From the NCBI RefSeq assembly GCF_000411295.1, contig NZ_KE150423.1:214100-278099 (forward strand): 64,000 bases of DNA, read 5' to 3'. This stretch comes from Paenisporosarcina sp. HGH0030 (GTDB lineage Bacteria; Bacillota; Bacilli; Bacillales_A; Planococcaceae). A program made the translations under genes and the position numbers. Of this stretch, positions 1 to 8,754 are shown piece after piece (positions within the stretch are counted from its first letter, which is position 1; every line of letters begins with the position of its first letter). The notes beneath the pieces were generated by a model. The model saw nothing but the letters and a program-made list of their open reading frames with translations, ran no database searches and had not been told where the DNA came from.

Positions 1-2147
1 TACAAGCTTATTTTTTGTTGGTTATCATTTTATTGACAGTTGTTACCTTAACTATTTTTAATTATAAATCTTCAAAAGAATTTGTCCAAGAAACTGTAAA
101 AAAAGAAAATCGTTTATTACTTGATAACTTTACAGATGAAACAAATAAGTTCTCAAATGAACGTGTAGCCGAGCTTGAGTTGATAGCTGATTACATAGCG
201 TTACTTAAAACAGAAGAAGACATCGTTCAGTTTCTGAAGAATCAGCGTGAAAAAATGCCGTTTTTTTCTTCACTAGGTTTCATAACTCCTGAAGGGGAAG
301 TGTTGGCGGGAGATGGTTCTCGTTTTAAAGTGAATCAACAAGAATCTTTTGATCGTGCTTTGCAGGGGGAGCTGGTCTTTAGTGAATTATTTCCTTACTA
401 TCAAGATTCCACACAGTTGGTAAGTGCAGTCCGAATTCCTGTATTCCAAGACGGCAATATCATTGGCGTACTCTCTGGAGTATTCAATATGGGCAATCTA
501 GTTGGTGCGATCGCATCAGATTCAAACTTACCGGGGACATTATATTTATTTAGAGAGAATCAAGTGATTTTCTCTAATTCCAATCATGATTTTGAAACAG
601 CTGTACCTAATGGATCTCAAGTCCTGTCCCAAATCAACGCAATGGGTCAAGGGACCATCATAATAGACGAGAATAAAGCACATTATGTTATGTATCAGCA
701 TACTAGTGGCGGTTGGACATTTGTAGTTGACTCCTATAAAGAGAAGACTGTTCAGCAAATTTCCTCCATTTTTTGGCGTAATACGATGATTGTAGTATTA
801 GCAATTATCTTTCTTTGTAGCATTCTCTATTATTTGAAACGTAATGAACAACGTGAAGAAAACATGTTGAAACGTGATTTATTAACGAATTTGCCAAATC
901 GGGTAGTGTTAGAAGAACGTTTAAAAAAAGGATTGAACCCACAGAATTTTAAAAGGTTCACCTTGTACTTTATCAATTTAGATCGATTTAAAGATATAAA
1001 TGAACGAAATGGCTATCAGTTGGGTGATAGAGTGCTATTTGAGACAAGTCGAAAAATCCAGGCATTTGCCGGCAAGAATGAGTTGTACAGAGTTGGCGGA
1101 GACGAATTTGTTCTGCTTGTACCCGCTCATTCGGAAGAAGAATTACGAACCAGGGGACTTGAACTAGTAAAATTAATGGAAGTGCCCATCGAATTATCTT
1201 CAACGGAAAGTATGTGGGTAACATTCAGTGTCGGGATTCGTAAGTCTCAATTAGGTGACTGGCCAGATCTAATGATGCAAGATGCAACATTTGCCGTACA
1301 AGAAGCAAAAAAACAAGGCGGAAACCGTTTTGTCTTCTTCTCTCAGGAACTTGCCAATCAAAATGAGCGTGTTCGTTTGATTGCTAACAATGTGGTTCAT
1401 GCGTTAGCCAACAATGAATTTTTCATGGTCTATCAGCCGGTTTATGATTTATCTACGAAAAACATAACGAGCTATGAAGCTTTGTTGAGGTGGAAGTCTC
1501 CAACTATTGGACAAGTGTCCCCTGTGGAATTCATTCCTTTATTGGAAGAAAGCGATTTGATTATTCCTGTTGGAAAATGGATTTTGCGCCAAGTGACGGC
1601 ACAACTGAATCGTTGGGAAGCGGAAGGACACGAAGATTTTCAAGTGGCTGTCAATATCTCCGTCAGGCAAATGATGCATCCCGATTTTTTACATGATGTA
1701 AAATCCATTATTCACGAAGCTAACATATCTGCACAGCGATTAATTTTTGAAATTACGGAAACCGTGGCAGTACAAAATAGTGAACTAGCCAATCAAATTT
1801 TGACCGAGTTAAACAATTTAGGTGTCAAAACAGCACTGGATGATTTTGGAACCGGCTATTCTTCTTTATCAATATTAAAAATCTTACCTATCCAACAACT
1901 AAAAGTAGACCGATCCTTTATCGTGAAAATGGAACTAGAAGAAGACAAATCACTGGTGATTTTACAAGGGATTTTGGACATCGCTCGAAATCTTGGGATG
2001 ACTACCGTTATGGAGGGTGTAGAAACACTCGAACAGCTCGATTTATTGAAAAATATGGGTGCTCAAAAAATCCAAGGTTTTCTAATCAGCCAAGCCGTAG
2101 TGGCGGAGCTTGCAATTGAACTGCGAAAACAAACATGGCTGCATTAA
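1..2147 (+). CDS. Membrane-bound GGDEF/EAL cyclic-di-GMP protein, 5' end outside window
   Basis: The reading frame is open to the left edge, so the start lies outside the window; residues here count from the TTG at 15. Order: first membrane helix (1-15), extracytoplasmic Cache-like sensor (about 30-255), second membrane helix (about 258-277), GGDEF domain (about 290-450, motif at 361-365) and EAL domain (about 460-700). The EAL domain keeps the residues expected of an active c-di-GMP phosphodiesterase: E488 of EALLRW, NISVRQ, EITE, DDFGTGYSS, LKVDRSF and EGVE. In the GGDEF domain the first metal-ligand Asp of the usual D-x-D-x-F-K motif is Asn (INLDRFK, residue 321), and no RxxD inhibitory site is visible. 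Net phosphodiesterase activity gated by an external ligand is the likeliest role (inference). Confidence 0.93.
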   Translation, partial: QAYFLLVIILLTVVTLTIFNYKSSKEFVQETVKKENRLLLDNFTDETNKFSNERVAELELIADYIALLKTEEDIVQFLKNQREKMPFFSSLGFITPEGEVLAGDGSRFKVNQQESFDRALQGELVFSELFPYYQDSTQLVSAVRIPVFQDGNIIGVLSGVFNMGNLVGAIASDSNLPGTLYLFRENQVIFSNSNHDFETAVPNGSQVLSQINAMGQGTIIIDENKAHYVMYQHTSGGWTFVVDSYKEKTVQQISSIFWRNTMIVVLAIIFLCSILYYLKRNEQREENMLKRDLLTNLPNRVVLEERLKKGLNPQNFKRFTLYFINLDRFKDINERNGYQLGDRVLFETSRKIQAFAGKNELYRVGGDEFVLLVPAHSEEELRTRGLELVKLMEVPIELSSTESMWVTFSVGIRKSQLGDWPDLMMQDATFAVQEAKKQGGNRFVFFSQELANQNERVRLIANNVVHALANNEFFMVYQPVYDLSTKNITSYEALLRWKSPTIGQVSPVEFIPLLEESDLIIPVGKWILRQVTAQLNRWEAEGHEDFQVAVNISVRQMMHPDFLHDVKSIIHEANISAQRLIFEITETVAVQNSELANQILTELNNLGVKTALDDFGTGYSSLSILKILPIQQLKVDRSFIVKMELEEDKSLVILQGILDIARNLGMTTVMEGVETLEQLDLLKNMGAQKIQGFLISQAVVAELAIELRKQTWLH

Positions 2148-2151
2148 AAAA

Positions 2152-2184
2152 GGAACTTCTCTCGAATGAAGAGAAGTTCCTTTT
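2152..2184 (+). terminator. Rho-independent terminator after the GGDEF/EAL gene
   Basis: An 11-bp perfect stem (GGAACTTCTCT with its complement) and a 7-nt loop are followed by TTTT, directly downstream of the stop codon. Confidence 0.9.
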
Positions 2185-2222
2185 GCATTCTTTTGAATTA
2201 GAATTTTTCTACGTTATCTCAT

Positions 2223-2311
2223 GTCTAGTTCCAAGCGCAAACTCGCACAAAGAAGGCTTTCAAATCAACCTTCCAGAGCCGGCGTCGAGTTAGAGTGGCG
2301 CTTTTCATCTT
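2223..2311. repeat. Dispersed intergenic repeat, copy A
   Basis: It begins TCTAGTTCCAAGCGC and ends GGCGCTTTTCATCTT. Its right half matches copy B (13870-13957) closely: CCTTCCA..GCCGGYGTC.A..TAGAG.GG..CTTTTCA. It lies between convergent genes and encodes nothing recognisable. Confidence 0.7.
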
Positions 2312-2314
2312 CAA

Positions 2315-2836
2315 TTAAGCAGGATTTGCTTCAAGTTCTACAGTGATTTTAATGTCTTTTCCTACTAATACACCGCCAGTTTCAAGCGCTTGGTTCCATG
2401 TCAAACCAAAATCTTCACGGTTGATTTTCGTTTCAGCTGTGAATCCAACTACTTCTTGGCCCCATGGGTTTGTGCCTTTACCCTCGTATTCAGCTTCAAA
2501 GACAACCGGTTTCGTGATGTCTTTAATCGTTAAATCTCCAGCAATTTCATATTCGTCGCCATTTTTCGAGATGTTGTTAGCCACAAATTTGATTTCCGGA
2601 AACTCTTCAGCATTGAAAAAATCACCTGAACGAAGGTGATTGTCACGATCTTCGTTACCTGTATTAATACTTGCCACATTGATATTGAAGGCAATATTTG
2701 CATTAGTTAAATCTGCTTCATTCGCTACTACAGTTGCACCGAAATCACCGAAATTTCCACGTACTTTTGATACCATCATATGTTTTACAGAAAATCCAAT
2801 ACTTGAGTGAGTTGCGTCGACATTCCAATTTTTCAT
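2315..2836 (-). CDS. YceI family lipocalin-like protein
   Basis: A 173-aa protein of the YceI family, a beta-barrel fold that binds polyprenoid or quinone-like lipids. Family signatures are visible: WNVDATHSSIGFSVKHMM at the N-terminus, VRGNFGDF, RDNHLRSGDFFNAEEFPEIKF in the middle, and a C-terminal GFTAETKINREDFGLTWN. There is no signal peptide, so it should be cytoplasmic, unlike periplasmic E. coli YceI. The ATG has a GGAGG site. A strong promoter (2875-2903) and MhqR-like operator elements lie upstream, and the divergent neighbour is an HxlR regulator, which suggests induction by electrophiles or quinones (inference). Confidence 0.9.
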   Translation of the reverse strand: MKNWNVDATHSSIGFSVKHMMVSKVRGNFGDFGATVVANEADLTNANIAFNINVASINTGNEDRDNHLRSGDFFNAEEFPEIKFVANNISKNGDEYEIAGDLTIKDITKPVVFEAEYEGKGTNPWGQEVVGFTAETKINREDFGLTWNQALETGGVLVGKDIKITVELEANPA

Positions 2837-2874
2837 TTTTATTCCTCCATGTTGTTTTTTATTTTCTATAAACT

Positions 2875-2903
2875 ACTATATGCAGGTGATATCTCGATGT
2901 CAA
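2875..2903 (-). promoter_or_regulatory. Promoter of the yceI-family gene
   Basis: On the minus strand, TTGACA, a 17-nt spacer, then TATAGT. The spacer contains a TCGAGATATC half-site that resembles half of the MhqR operator. Confidence 0.75.
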
Positions 2904-2919
2904 TAGTTCTTAATTAAAA

Positions 2920-2937
2920 TATCTCGAATTAAAGATA
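2920..2937. promoter_or_regulatory. Degenerate MhqR-like operator
   Basis: TATCTCGAATTAAAGATA is an imperfect copy of the perfect palindrome at 14009-14036. It lies just upstream of the -35 box of the yceI-family gene. B. subtilis MhqR is known to bind ATCTCGAATTCGAGAT-type sites. Confidence 0.5.
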
Positions 2938-3011
2938 ATTATTTTTTATTAATAAACAACAATATATATATATCTAAAAGTAAGTTGTTAAAAGTAACCT
3001 GCTATTAAAAG

Positions 3012-3024
3012 GTAATTAAATTAC
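3012..3024. promoter_or_regulatory. Palindrome, candidate operator between yceI and hxlR genes
   Basis: GTAATT-A-AATTAC is a perfect 13-nt palindrome ending 7 nt before the -35 box of the HxlR gene. It could be the autoregulatory site; the assignment is inference. Confidence 0.4.
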
Positions 3025-3031
3025 TGAATGG

Positions 3032-3060
3032 TTTACGTGGGTTTTTATTTACGTTATAAT
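3032..3060 (+). promoter_or_regulatory. SigmaA promoter of the HxlR regulator gene
   Basis: TTTACG, a 17-nt spacer and a perfect TATAAT lie 24 nt before the ATG. Confidence 0.75.
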
Positions 3061-3083
3061 GACTAACTATAGAGGTGATTTCA

Positions 3084-3392
3084 ATGAAAGAAACTACATT
3101 ATGCCCACGTTTATCAAAAGCGATGGAACTTATCGGGAAAAGATGGACTGGCTTGATTTTATATCAATTATTAGAAGGTCCTCAGCGATTCAACGAAATT
3201 GAATCAGCTTTGCCGGTTAGCGGACGTCTTCTTTCCGAACGCTTGAAAGAACTTGAAAAAGAAGGATTAGTTAAAAGACATGTTTTTGCCGAAGTACCTG
3301 TGAAAGTTGAATATTCTTTGACAGATAAAGGAAAAGGGCTGAAAGATGCAATTGCCAACATCGAACAGTGGTCAAAAGTATGGTTATCTTAA
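3084..3392 (+). CDS. HxlR family redox-type transcriptional regulator
   Basis: A 102-aa winged-helix regulator of the HxlR family. The ATG at 3084 is preceded by AGAGGTG at 7-nt spacing, which makes it preferable to the in-frame GTG at 3075. Family signatures: CPRLSKAMELIGKRWTGLIL, the winged-helix core RFNEIESALP..GRLLSERLKELE, then VKVEYSLTDKG. An N-terminal Cys7 followed by Pro matches the position of the redox-active Cys6 in B. subtilis YodB, so thiol-based sensing of quinones or diamide is plausible. It is divergent from the yceI gene, its probable target. Confidence 0.88.
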   Translation: MKETTLCPRLSKAMELIGKRWTGLILYQLLEGPQRFNEIESALPVSGRLLSERLKELEKEGLVKRHVFAEVPVKVEYSLTDKGKGLKDAIANIEQWSKVWLS

Positions 3393-3466
3393 AATTACTT
3401 GTCAAATAGATCGCCAATACGCATACTATGTAATGGAAAGAGTTAAGGGAAAGGATTTGGCTTTTC

Positions 3467-4381
3467 ATGACTAAACAGCGTTGGTTTGACGATTTAACAG
3501 AAAAAATTTCACACGAATGTGTAAAAATAGATGAACCACTTTACTTGCACACGATGACAAAAATGGGTGGCCGGGCCGATTTATTTGTATCTCCGACTAC
3601 CGAAGAAGAAGCAATTTTTGTTGTGTCATATTCCCATCAACAACAGATACCCATGCTTTTGCTAGGGAATGGATCCAATATGGTGGTCCGAGATGGTGGA
3701 GTACGTGGAATTGTCTTGAATTTGTCTAAGTTAAATGAAATAAAAATTGATGGTACGCGTGTATATGCTCAAAGCGGTGCTGATATCATTGATGTATCTA
3801 AAGCTGCAGCAAAAGAAACCTTATCAGGTCTCGAATTTGCGTGTGGTATCCCAGGTTCAGTCGGTGGTGCAATGGCCATGAATGCGGGCGCATACGGTGG
3901 AGAGATAAAAGATGTTATTTTCCAGTGTACTGTATTGACTCATGAAGGGGAAAAGCTGGTCTTATCGAAAGATGAGCTTGAGTTGGATTATCGCATGAGT
4001 GTGATTACGAAAAAAGGCTATTATGTATTATCTGCAGAATTTGACTTAGTTAGTGGAGATCAACTGACCATTGATGCGAAAATAGCGGATTTGACACATT
4101 TACGTGAATCTAAACAACCTTTGGAATATCCTTCAGCAGGAAGTGTGTTTAAACGTCCTCCAGGTTATTTCGCTGGGAAACTTATTCAGGATTGCGAGTT
4201 GCAAGGCAAAGGATTTGGTGGAGCTGAAGTGTCGACGAAACATGCAGGCTTTATTGTAAATAAAAACAATGCCACTGCTACTGACTATATCCAAACAATT
4301 GAAATGGTCAAAGAGAAAGTAAAAGAACAATTCGGTATTGAATTAGATCTTGAAGTGAAAATTGTAGGCGAAAATGAATAA
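3467..4381 (+). CDS. murB: UDP-N-acetylenolpyruvoylglucosamine reductase MurB
   Basis: MurB (304 aa) reduces UDP-GlcNAc-enolpyruvate to UDP-MurNAc with NADPH in peptidoglycan precursor synthesis. FAD-binding motifs are clear: GNGSNMVVRDGGVRG, then GLEFACGIPGSVGGAMAMNAGAYGG. The proton-donor Ser is Ser226 in PSAGSVFKRP, and the catalytic Glu lies in the C-terminal DLEVKIVGE. The length and the SAGSVFKRP form fit the type II enzyme of Firmicutes. It stands alone, with its own terminator. Confidence 0.97.
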   Translation: MTKQRWFDDLTEKISHECVKIDEPLYLHTMTKMGGRADLFVSPTTEEEAIFVVSYSHQQQIPMLLLGNGSNMVVRDGGVRGIVLNLSKLNEIKIDGTRVYAQSGADIIDVSKAAAKETLSGLEFACGIPGSVGGAMAMNAGAYGGEIKDVIFQCTVLTHEGEKLVLSKDELELDYRMSVITKKGYYVLSAEFDLVSGDQLTIDAKIADLTHLRESKQPLEYPSAGSVFKRPPGYFAGKLIQDCELQGKGFGGAEVSTKHAGFIVNKNNATATDYIQTIEMVKEKVKEQFGIELDLEVKIVGENE

Positions 4382-4386
4382 ATGAA

Positions 4387-4424
4387 GAAGCCTCTAATTC
4401 CATTGGGATTAGAGGCTTCTTTCA
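4387..4424 (+). terminator. Terminator after murB
   Basis: A 12-bp stem GAAGCCTCTAAT with its complement ATTAGAGGCTTC is followed by a T-rich run. Confidence 0.88.
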
Positions 4425-4581
4425 TTCCGTTAAACTAAAGAGACAACCTGTGCGAAGAATTATTGAAATAATACAAGTGGAATGGACTGTGACAGGTCAT
4501 GTCCACTTGTTTTTTATTTGGAAGGACTTTTTTGGTATTAATCTAAATAATATAGTAAGAAAGTATCAGGGGGAGAAAGAA

Positions 4582-6945
4582 GTGAAGAGGAAGAGAAAAA
4601 TAGGAAAATGGATTGCTTGGATTGTCGGCAGCATAGCACTGATTCTTTTAGCCGTAGTCATTTTTTTGAATGCCTACATCAGTAAATCCAAACCGCAAAT
4701 TGAAGGGAACATGGCAGTGGATGTACTGGACGAGGAAGTAACGGTTACCCGTGATGAACAAGGGGTACCTCATATCAGCGCGAAAAGTGATGCGGATTTA
4801 TATCGGGCTCAAGGATTCGTGCAAGCACAGGATCGCATGTTTCAAATGGATTTAGCGCGACGGCAAGCTAGCGGTCGTTTATCCGAAGTGGTGGGTGCAA
4901 CAGCGGTAACAACAGACCAGTTCTTCCGTACGTTCAGTTTGAGAGAAGCTGCAAAAGATTCTTGGGCTGGATATGACGAAGACGCAAAGCAAGTGCTCTC
5001 TTGGTATGCAGAGGGCGTGAATGCGTACATGGAACAGGCGAGCGAGCAAGGCAAACTGTCATTTGAGTTTAAATTACTGGGATATGAGCCTGAGCCTTGG
5101 ACAGAAGTAGATTCTTTAACAATCGGAAAATTCATGGCGTATGATCTTGGCGGGAATTGGTCGAGTTTAGCTGTTCGCCATTGGGCACTGGGGAACTATC
5201 CTGAAGATAAAGCTCGTGAGTTATTCATTACATATCCAGAAGATAAACCAGCGATTATTGCAGCAAATTTAGAGAACCAAGTAACAGTTGCAGGTCAATT
5301 TGACCCTACTGTTATTCCTAACGAATTCAATGGTAGCAATAACTGGGTGGTTTCCGGAGATAAAACAAAGTCGGGCTTTCCATTGCTTGCGGACGATCCG
5401 CATTTAGGATTAAGCACGCCGTCCATTTGGTATCAAATGCATCTACAGTCACCAGAGCAAAATGTAAGCGGTGTCATCTTTGCAGGAATACCAGGTATTA
5501 TTTTGGGTCATAACGACGAAATCGCTTGGGGTGTAACGAACGTTGGCCCTGACGTTCAAGATCTTTATATCGAAACACCAAATCCTGAGAACCCAACACA
5601 ATTCAAATATGAAGGAAAATGGGAACAGGCTGAAGTTCGTAACGAACCGATTAAAGTGAAAGATGGTGAAACGGTTGACTTCGAAGTTGTCGTTACCCGC
5701 CATGGCCCAATTGTTTCAAATGTCATGTTTGATGTAGAAGAACCAACGGCGCAGTTCTCCATGCAATGGACAGCACTGGAGCCCACGCGGGAACTACAAG
5801 CCGTGCTGAATATGAACAAGGCTTCTAATTGGGATGAGTTCGAAACGGCATTGGAGGATTTTCATGCTCCCGCACAAAACTTTGTTTTTGCAGGAAAAGA
5901 TGGAACCATTGCGTACAAAGCGAATGGTCGTATTCCGATTAGAAAATCGGGGGATGCCCAGTTGCCAGTACCAGGTGATTCCGAGGAATACGGCTGGCAA
6001 GGGTACGTTCCGTATGATGAACTACCGACTGTTGTGAATCCTGATGAAGGGTATATCGCAACTGCAAATAATCAAGTGGTAGACAATTCCTATCCTTATC
6101 ACATTACCGACTTTTGGGCTCAATCCTACCGCTATGAACGGATTGCGGAAGTATTGGAAGAAGGCGATGATTTCACGAAGGAAGATATGATGGCTCTTCA
6201 AATGGATCAACATAATCTACAGGCACGAGAGTTCTTAAAAGAGATGGTTACATCCGTTGAAAAAATGGATAAAGAAAATAAATATGATGATATAACGGAT
6301 ATGTTAAAAAAATGGGATCAAGTGGACTCAGTTGATGCTGCTGCACCTCTCGTTTTCCATAAATGGATCAAACAGTTGCCTGCCACTCTATTCAAGGATC
6401 AAATGCCAAAAGATATTTACGATTTATTGGCAGGGAAAGGCAATATTACGGATGCCATGATGCGTGAAAGTTTCCAAAATCAAGAAGGGGCATGGGTGAA
6501 GGAGCATGGAGGGGTGGATAAGTGGATGATGGATTCATTTGAAACTGCCGTCACTTCTATTACGGAGGAGTTTGGCAAAAACTCGGATGACTGGAAGTGG
6601 GGAGATTACCACCAACTCACATTTGACCATCCATTAGCAGGTGCGTCACCAATTTTTGCTTATTTCTTAAATCCATCACATGTGCCGATTGGTGGTTCCA
6701 ATATTACGGTTCAAGCTGCAGGGTTTGCTGCAGATGGCTCGGTTGATCACGGGGCTTCTTGGCGTTTTGTAGCAGATATGAAGGACCTATCAAGTGCCCA
6801 TCACATCGTAGGGCCTGGTCAAAGCGGTCATATGAAATCAAAATGGTTCCATAATCAAGTGAATGACTGGGCTGAAGGAGACTATCATGAAACGATGGTA
6901 AATGGTGACATACAAGATTCCCATACGTTAACATTAAAACCATAA
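4582..6945 (+). CDS. Penicillin acylase family Ntn hydrolase
   Basis: A 787-aa precursor of the penicillin acylase (S45) family, which cleaves amide bonds of acylated amines and amino acids. The GTG at 4582 is preferred because AGGGGGA stands 7 nt before it; the frame is open further upstream but has no ribosome site. A basic N-terminus and one membrane helix (about 10-30) suggest a signal anchor and an extracytoplasmic enzyme. An alpha-chain region is followed by the autocatalytic Gly-Ser junction: Ser252 in NGSNNWVVSG would be the N-terminal nucleophile of the beta chain, followed by ADDPHLGLSTPSIWYQ and FAGIPGIILGHNDEIAWGVTN. The substrate (beta-lactam, N-acyl amino acid or acyl-homoserine lactone) cannot be told from sequence. 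Confidence 0.93.
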   Translation: MKRKRKIGKWIAWIVGSIALILLAVVIFLNAYISKSKPQIEGNMAVDVLDEEVTVTRDEQGVPHISAKSDADLYRAQGFVQAQDRMFQMDLARRQASGRLSEVVGATAVTTDQFFRTFSLREAAKDSWAGYDEDAKQVLSWYAEGVNAYMEQASEQGKLSFEFKLLGYEPEPWTEVDSLTIGKFMAYDLGGNWSSLAVRHWALGNYPEDKARELFITYPEDKPAIIAANLENQVTVAGQFDPTVIPNEFNGSNNWVVSGDKTKSGFPLLADDPHLGLSTPSIWYQMHLQSPEQNVSGVIFAGIPGIILGHNDEIAWGVTNVGPDVQDLYIETPNPENPTQFKYEGKWEQAEVRNEPIKVKDGETVDFEVVVTRHGPIVSNVMFDVEEPTAQFSMQWTALEPTRELQAVLNMNKASNWDEFETALEDFHAPAQNFVFAGKDGTIAYKANGRIPIRKSGDAQLPVPGDSEEYGWQGYVPYDELPTVVNPDEGYIATANNQVVDNSYPYHITDFWAQSYRYERIAEVLEEGDDFTKEDMMALQMDQHNLQAREFLKEMVTSVEKMDKENKYDDITDMLKKWDQVDSVDAAAPLVFHKWIKQLPATLFKDQMPKDIYDLLAGKGNITDAMMRESFQNQEGAWVKEHGGVDKWMMDSFETAVTSITEEFGKNSDDWKWGDYHQLTFDHPLAGASPIFAYFLNPSHVPIGGSNITVQAAGFAADGSVDHGASWRFVADMKDLSSAHHIVGPGQSGHMKSKWFHNQVNDWAEGDYHETMVNGDIQDSHTLTLKP

Positions 6946-6972
6946 GAGGGTATGTTAGGGCGTGTTAATCGT

Positions 6973-7320
6973 ATGAAGGAATTTTTATTAGTGGGCATCG
7001 GTGGAATGATTGGTGCATTATTGCGCTATAGCGTGATGTTGACTACGCCAGATACGCTTGTTTTATGGATAGTAAATCCAATCGGTAGTTTCGTTTTGGG
7101 ATGGTTGGCAGGACGTGCTGCCATTACCGGAAAACCCGCTTCCGTTTTATGGACAACGGGAGTTCTCGGTTCATTTACTACCTTTTCAACTTTTTCTGCG
7201 GAATGGCTAGATCTAATGCAAAATCATTTTGTGTTGGCAATGGCTTATGGTCTTGGCATGACATTGACTTGTTTTGTTACAGCCGCGTTAGGCTATAAGT
7301 TTGGAGGTGCACGTAAATGA
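6973..7320 (+). CDS. crcB: Fluoride channel Fluc, first subunit
   Basis: A 115-aa Fluc/CrcB protein with four membrane helices. The motifs are GIGGMIGALLRYS at the start, NPIGSFVLGW, and GSFTTFSTFSAEW, the phenylalanine-box region that lines the fluoride pore. Fluc works as a dual-topology dimer; in Firmicutes two adjacent genes usually form a heterodimer, as here. The start is uncertain: ATG 6973 has AGGG 12 nt upstream, whereas ATG 6952 has AGAGGG only 1 nt away. It follows the acylase gene closely and overlaps the next gene by 4 nt. No fluoride riboswitch was recognised upstream. Confidence 0.93.
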   Translation: MKEFLLVGIGGMIGALLRYSVMLTTPDTLVLWIVNPIGSFVLGWLAGRAAITGKPASVLWTTGVLGSFTTFSTFSAEWLDLMQNHFVLAMAYGLGMTLTCFVTAALGYKFGGARK

Positions 7321-7658
7321 CACTTTTCTCAATAGTACTTGGTGGTTGTTTTGGCGCTATGTTGAGATATGCCATTTCCCTAAAAATCCAAGGTATGAAA
7401 GGAATTCTGTTGATTAACTGCGCAGGTTCCTTCTTGATGGGCTTATCCCTGTATATAGCCGTGGAAACGAGCTGGTTGCTCATATTTTGGACGGTTGGTT
7501 TTTTAGGTGCATTCACAACTTTTTCGACTTTTGCCGTTCAATTCATTGAAAGCTGGTCGAAAGGACAGCAACGAAAAGCAGTAGGTTATGCATTTTTCAC
7601 CCTCGTCGGTGGTTTTTTGTCCGTCACCCTCGGATGGTGGATTGGAACTGTTATATAG
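7317..7658 (+). CDS. crcB: Fluoride channel Fluc, second subunit
   Basis: A 113-aa Fluc/CrcB paralogue whose ATG overlaps the TGA of the preceding crcB (ATGA), so the two are translationally coupled. It has the four-helix pattern, GGCFGAMLRYA, NCAGSFLMGLSLY and FLGAFTTFSTFAVQF. It probably pairs with the upstream subunit as an antiparallel heterodimer that expels fluoride from the cytoplasm. A terminator follows. Confidence 0.94.
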   Translation: MTLFSIVLGGCFGAMLRYAISLKIQGMKGILLINCAGSFLMGLSLYIAVETSWLLIFWTVGFLGAFTTFSTFAVQFIESWSKGQQRKAVGYAFFTLVGGFLSVTLGWWIGTVI

Positions 7659-7664
7659 CGAATT

Positions 7665-7694
7665 GCGAATAGATTGTCTCAAACCGTGAATAGA
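7665..7694. repeat. 21-bp-spaced GCGAATAGA microrepeat, locus 1
   Basis: GCGAATAGA (7665) and GTGAATAGA (7686) are spaced exactly 21 bp, directly after the crcB stop codon. The same arrangement recurs at 48525-48554. Confidence 0.6.
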
Positions 7695-7712
7695 GGGAAA
7701 TATGAAAGTAGT

Positions 7713-7746
7713 AAAGGGTCTTCCGTGAGAACGGAAGTCCCTTTTT
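7713..7746. terminator. Terminator between crcB and the P1 peptidase gene
   Basis: CTTCCGT-GAGA-ACGGAAG is flanked by GGG/CCC and A/T runs on both sides. It can serve both converging genes. Confidence 0.88.
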
Positions 7747-7747
7747 A

Positions 7748-8728
7748 TTAGAAATCCCCTTTTTCAATGACTCTGCCTAAACGACCCGTTGTAGTTTCAG
7801 CGAAGCGAATAGACTGATAAACAGATTCTTCCGTAGCTTCAATCACCGCTTGGAATAGTTCATTCATAAGAGGGTGATCATCCCTTAATAACGTTTGTGT
7901 TTCAAACGGATGATTTGATTCATGTGAAATGATATTGGCATTAGAGAATGCGATAACAATGTCACCACTGCCGTTATGTATGTGTGTACCCGTTCGGCCG
8001 AGTCCGATTGCTGCACGTTTCGCCATTCGCTTCAATTGACGTGCGTCTAGAGGAGCGTCTGTTGCAACGATGATAATGACGGACCCATCTGGTTTGTCCA
8101 AATTGTCTTGTGCCCAATTTGCCATACGACACTCATGAGCACGACCGAAATTCGTTAGTGTAAGAACTCCCACGGTAAATGCGTATTCTTCATGTTTAGC
8201 AATTCGCGATGAACTCCCGATGCCTCCTTTCACCCCGTAACAAATCATCCCGGTACCAGCACCAACTGCACCTTGTTCAAAACTTCCAGGTGTAGCGTTC
8301 TCCAGAGCTTCAATCGCATGTTCGGGACGAACCGCCATAAGGCGCATCGAATTTAAATGACTATCGTTGCATTCTCCCACTACCAAATTAAGCGAACTCG
8401 TGGAATCTCCGATTGCTGGATTTTGTTCCAACATGAAGGAGAGTGTGCCCTCTAATACCGCTCCGACACTGAATGTATTTGTCAGCATTATGGGCGATTC
8501 CATTAATCCCAGTTCTTCAAGTTGAATGAGACCGACCGTCTTGCCGAAGCCATTCAGGACAAAACTTGCAGCAGGTACTTTATGTAGGAATGGATTTTGC
8601 TCATGTGGCAATATCGCAGTGACCCCTGTACAAATCGAATCTTTTTCATCCAAATATTGTTTCAACGTGACATGTCCCACTTTTACACCGGGTACATCTG
8701 TAAGTAAATTTAATGGACCTTTTTCCAC
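7748..8728 (-). CDS. P1 family peptidase, DmpA-like aminopeptidase
   Basis: A 326-aa member of the P1 (DmpA/BapA) family of self-processing aminopeptidases, an Ntn-like fold. Seen: TDVPGVKVGHVTL near the start, GVTAILPHEQNPF, NTFSVGAV, GTGMICYGVKGGIGSSSR, and the autoprocessing Gly-Ser of DGSVIIIVATDAPLDARQL followed by RAAIGLGRTG. I place the start at GTG 8728 because AGGAGA stands 7 nt before it and the family begins near this point. The frame stays open to TTG 8821, but the extra 31 codons include a perfect inverted repeat (8755-8778) and lack a ribosome site. Substrate unknown. Confidence 0.88.
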   Translation of the reverse strand: MEKGPLNLLTDVPGVKVGHVTLKQYLDEKDSICTGVTAILPHEQNPFLHKVPAASFVLNGFGKTVGLIQLEELGLMESPIMLTNTFSVGAVLEGTLSFMLEQNPAIGDSTSSLNLVVGECNDSHLNSMRLMAVRPEHAIEALENATPGSFEQGAVGAGTGMICYGVKGGIGSSSRIAKHEEYAFTVGVLTLTNFGRAHECRMANWAQDNLDKPDGSVIIIVATDAPLDARQLKRMAKRAAIGLGRTGTHIHNGSGDIVIAFSNANIISHESNHPFETQTLLRDDHPLMNELFQAVIEATEESVYQSIRFAETTTGRLGRVIEKGDF

Positions 8729-8754
8729 TGGATCATCTCCTGAACGAACATAAA

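Noticed and set aside
6946..6972. Fluoride riboswitch before crcB
   Set aside because: The gap between the acylase gene and crcB is too short and no aptamer signature was seen.
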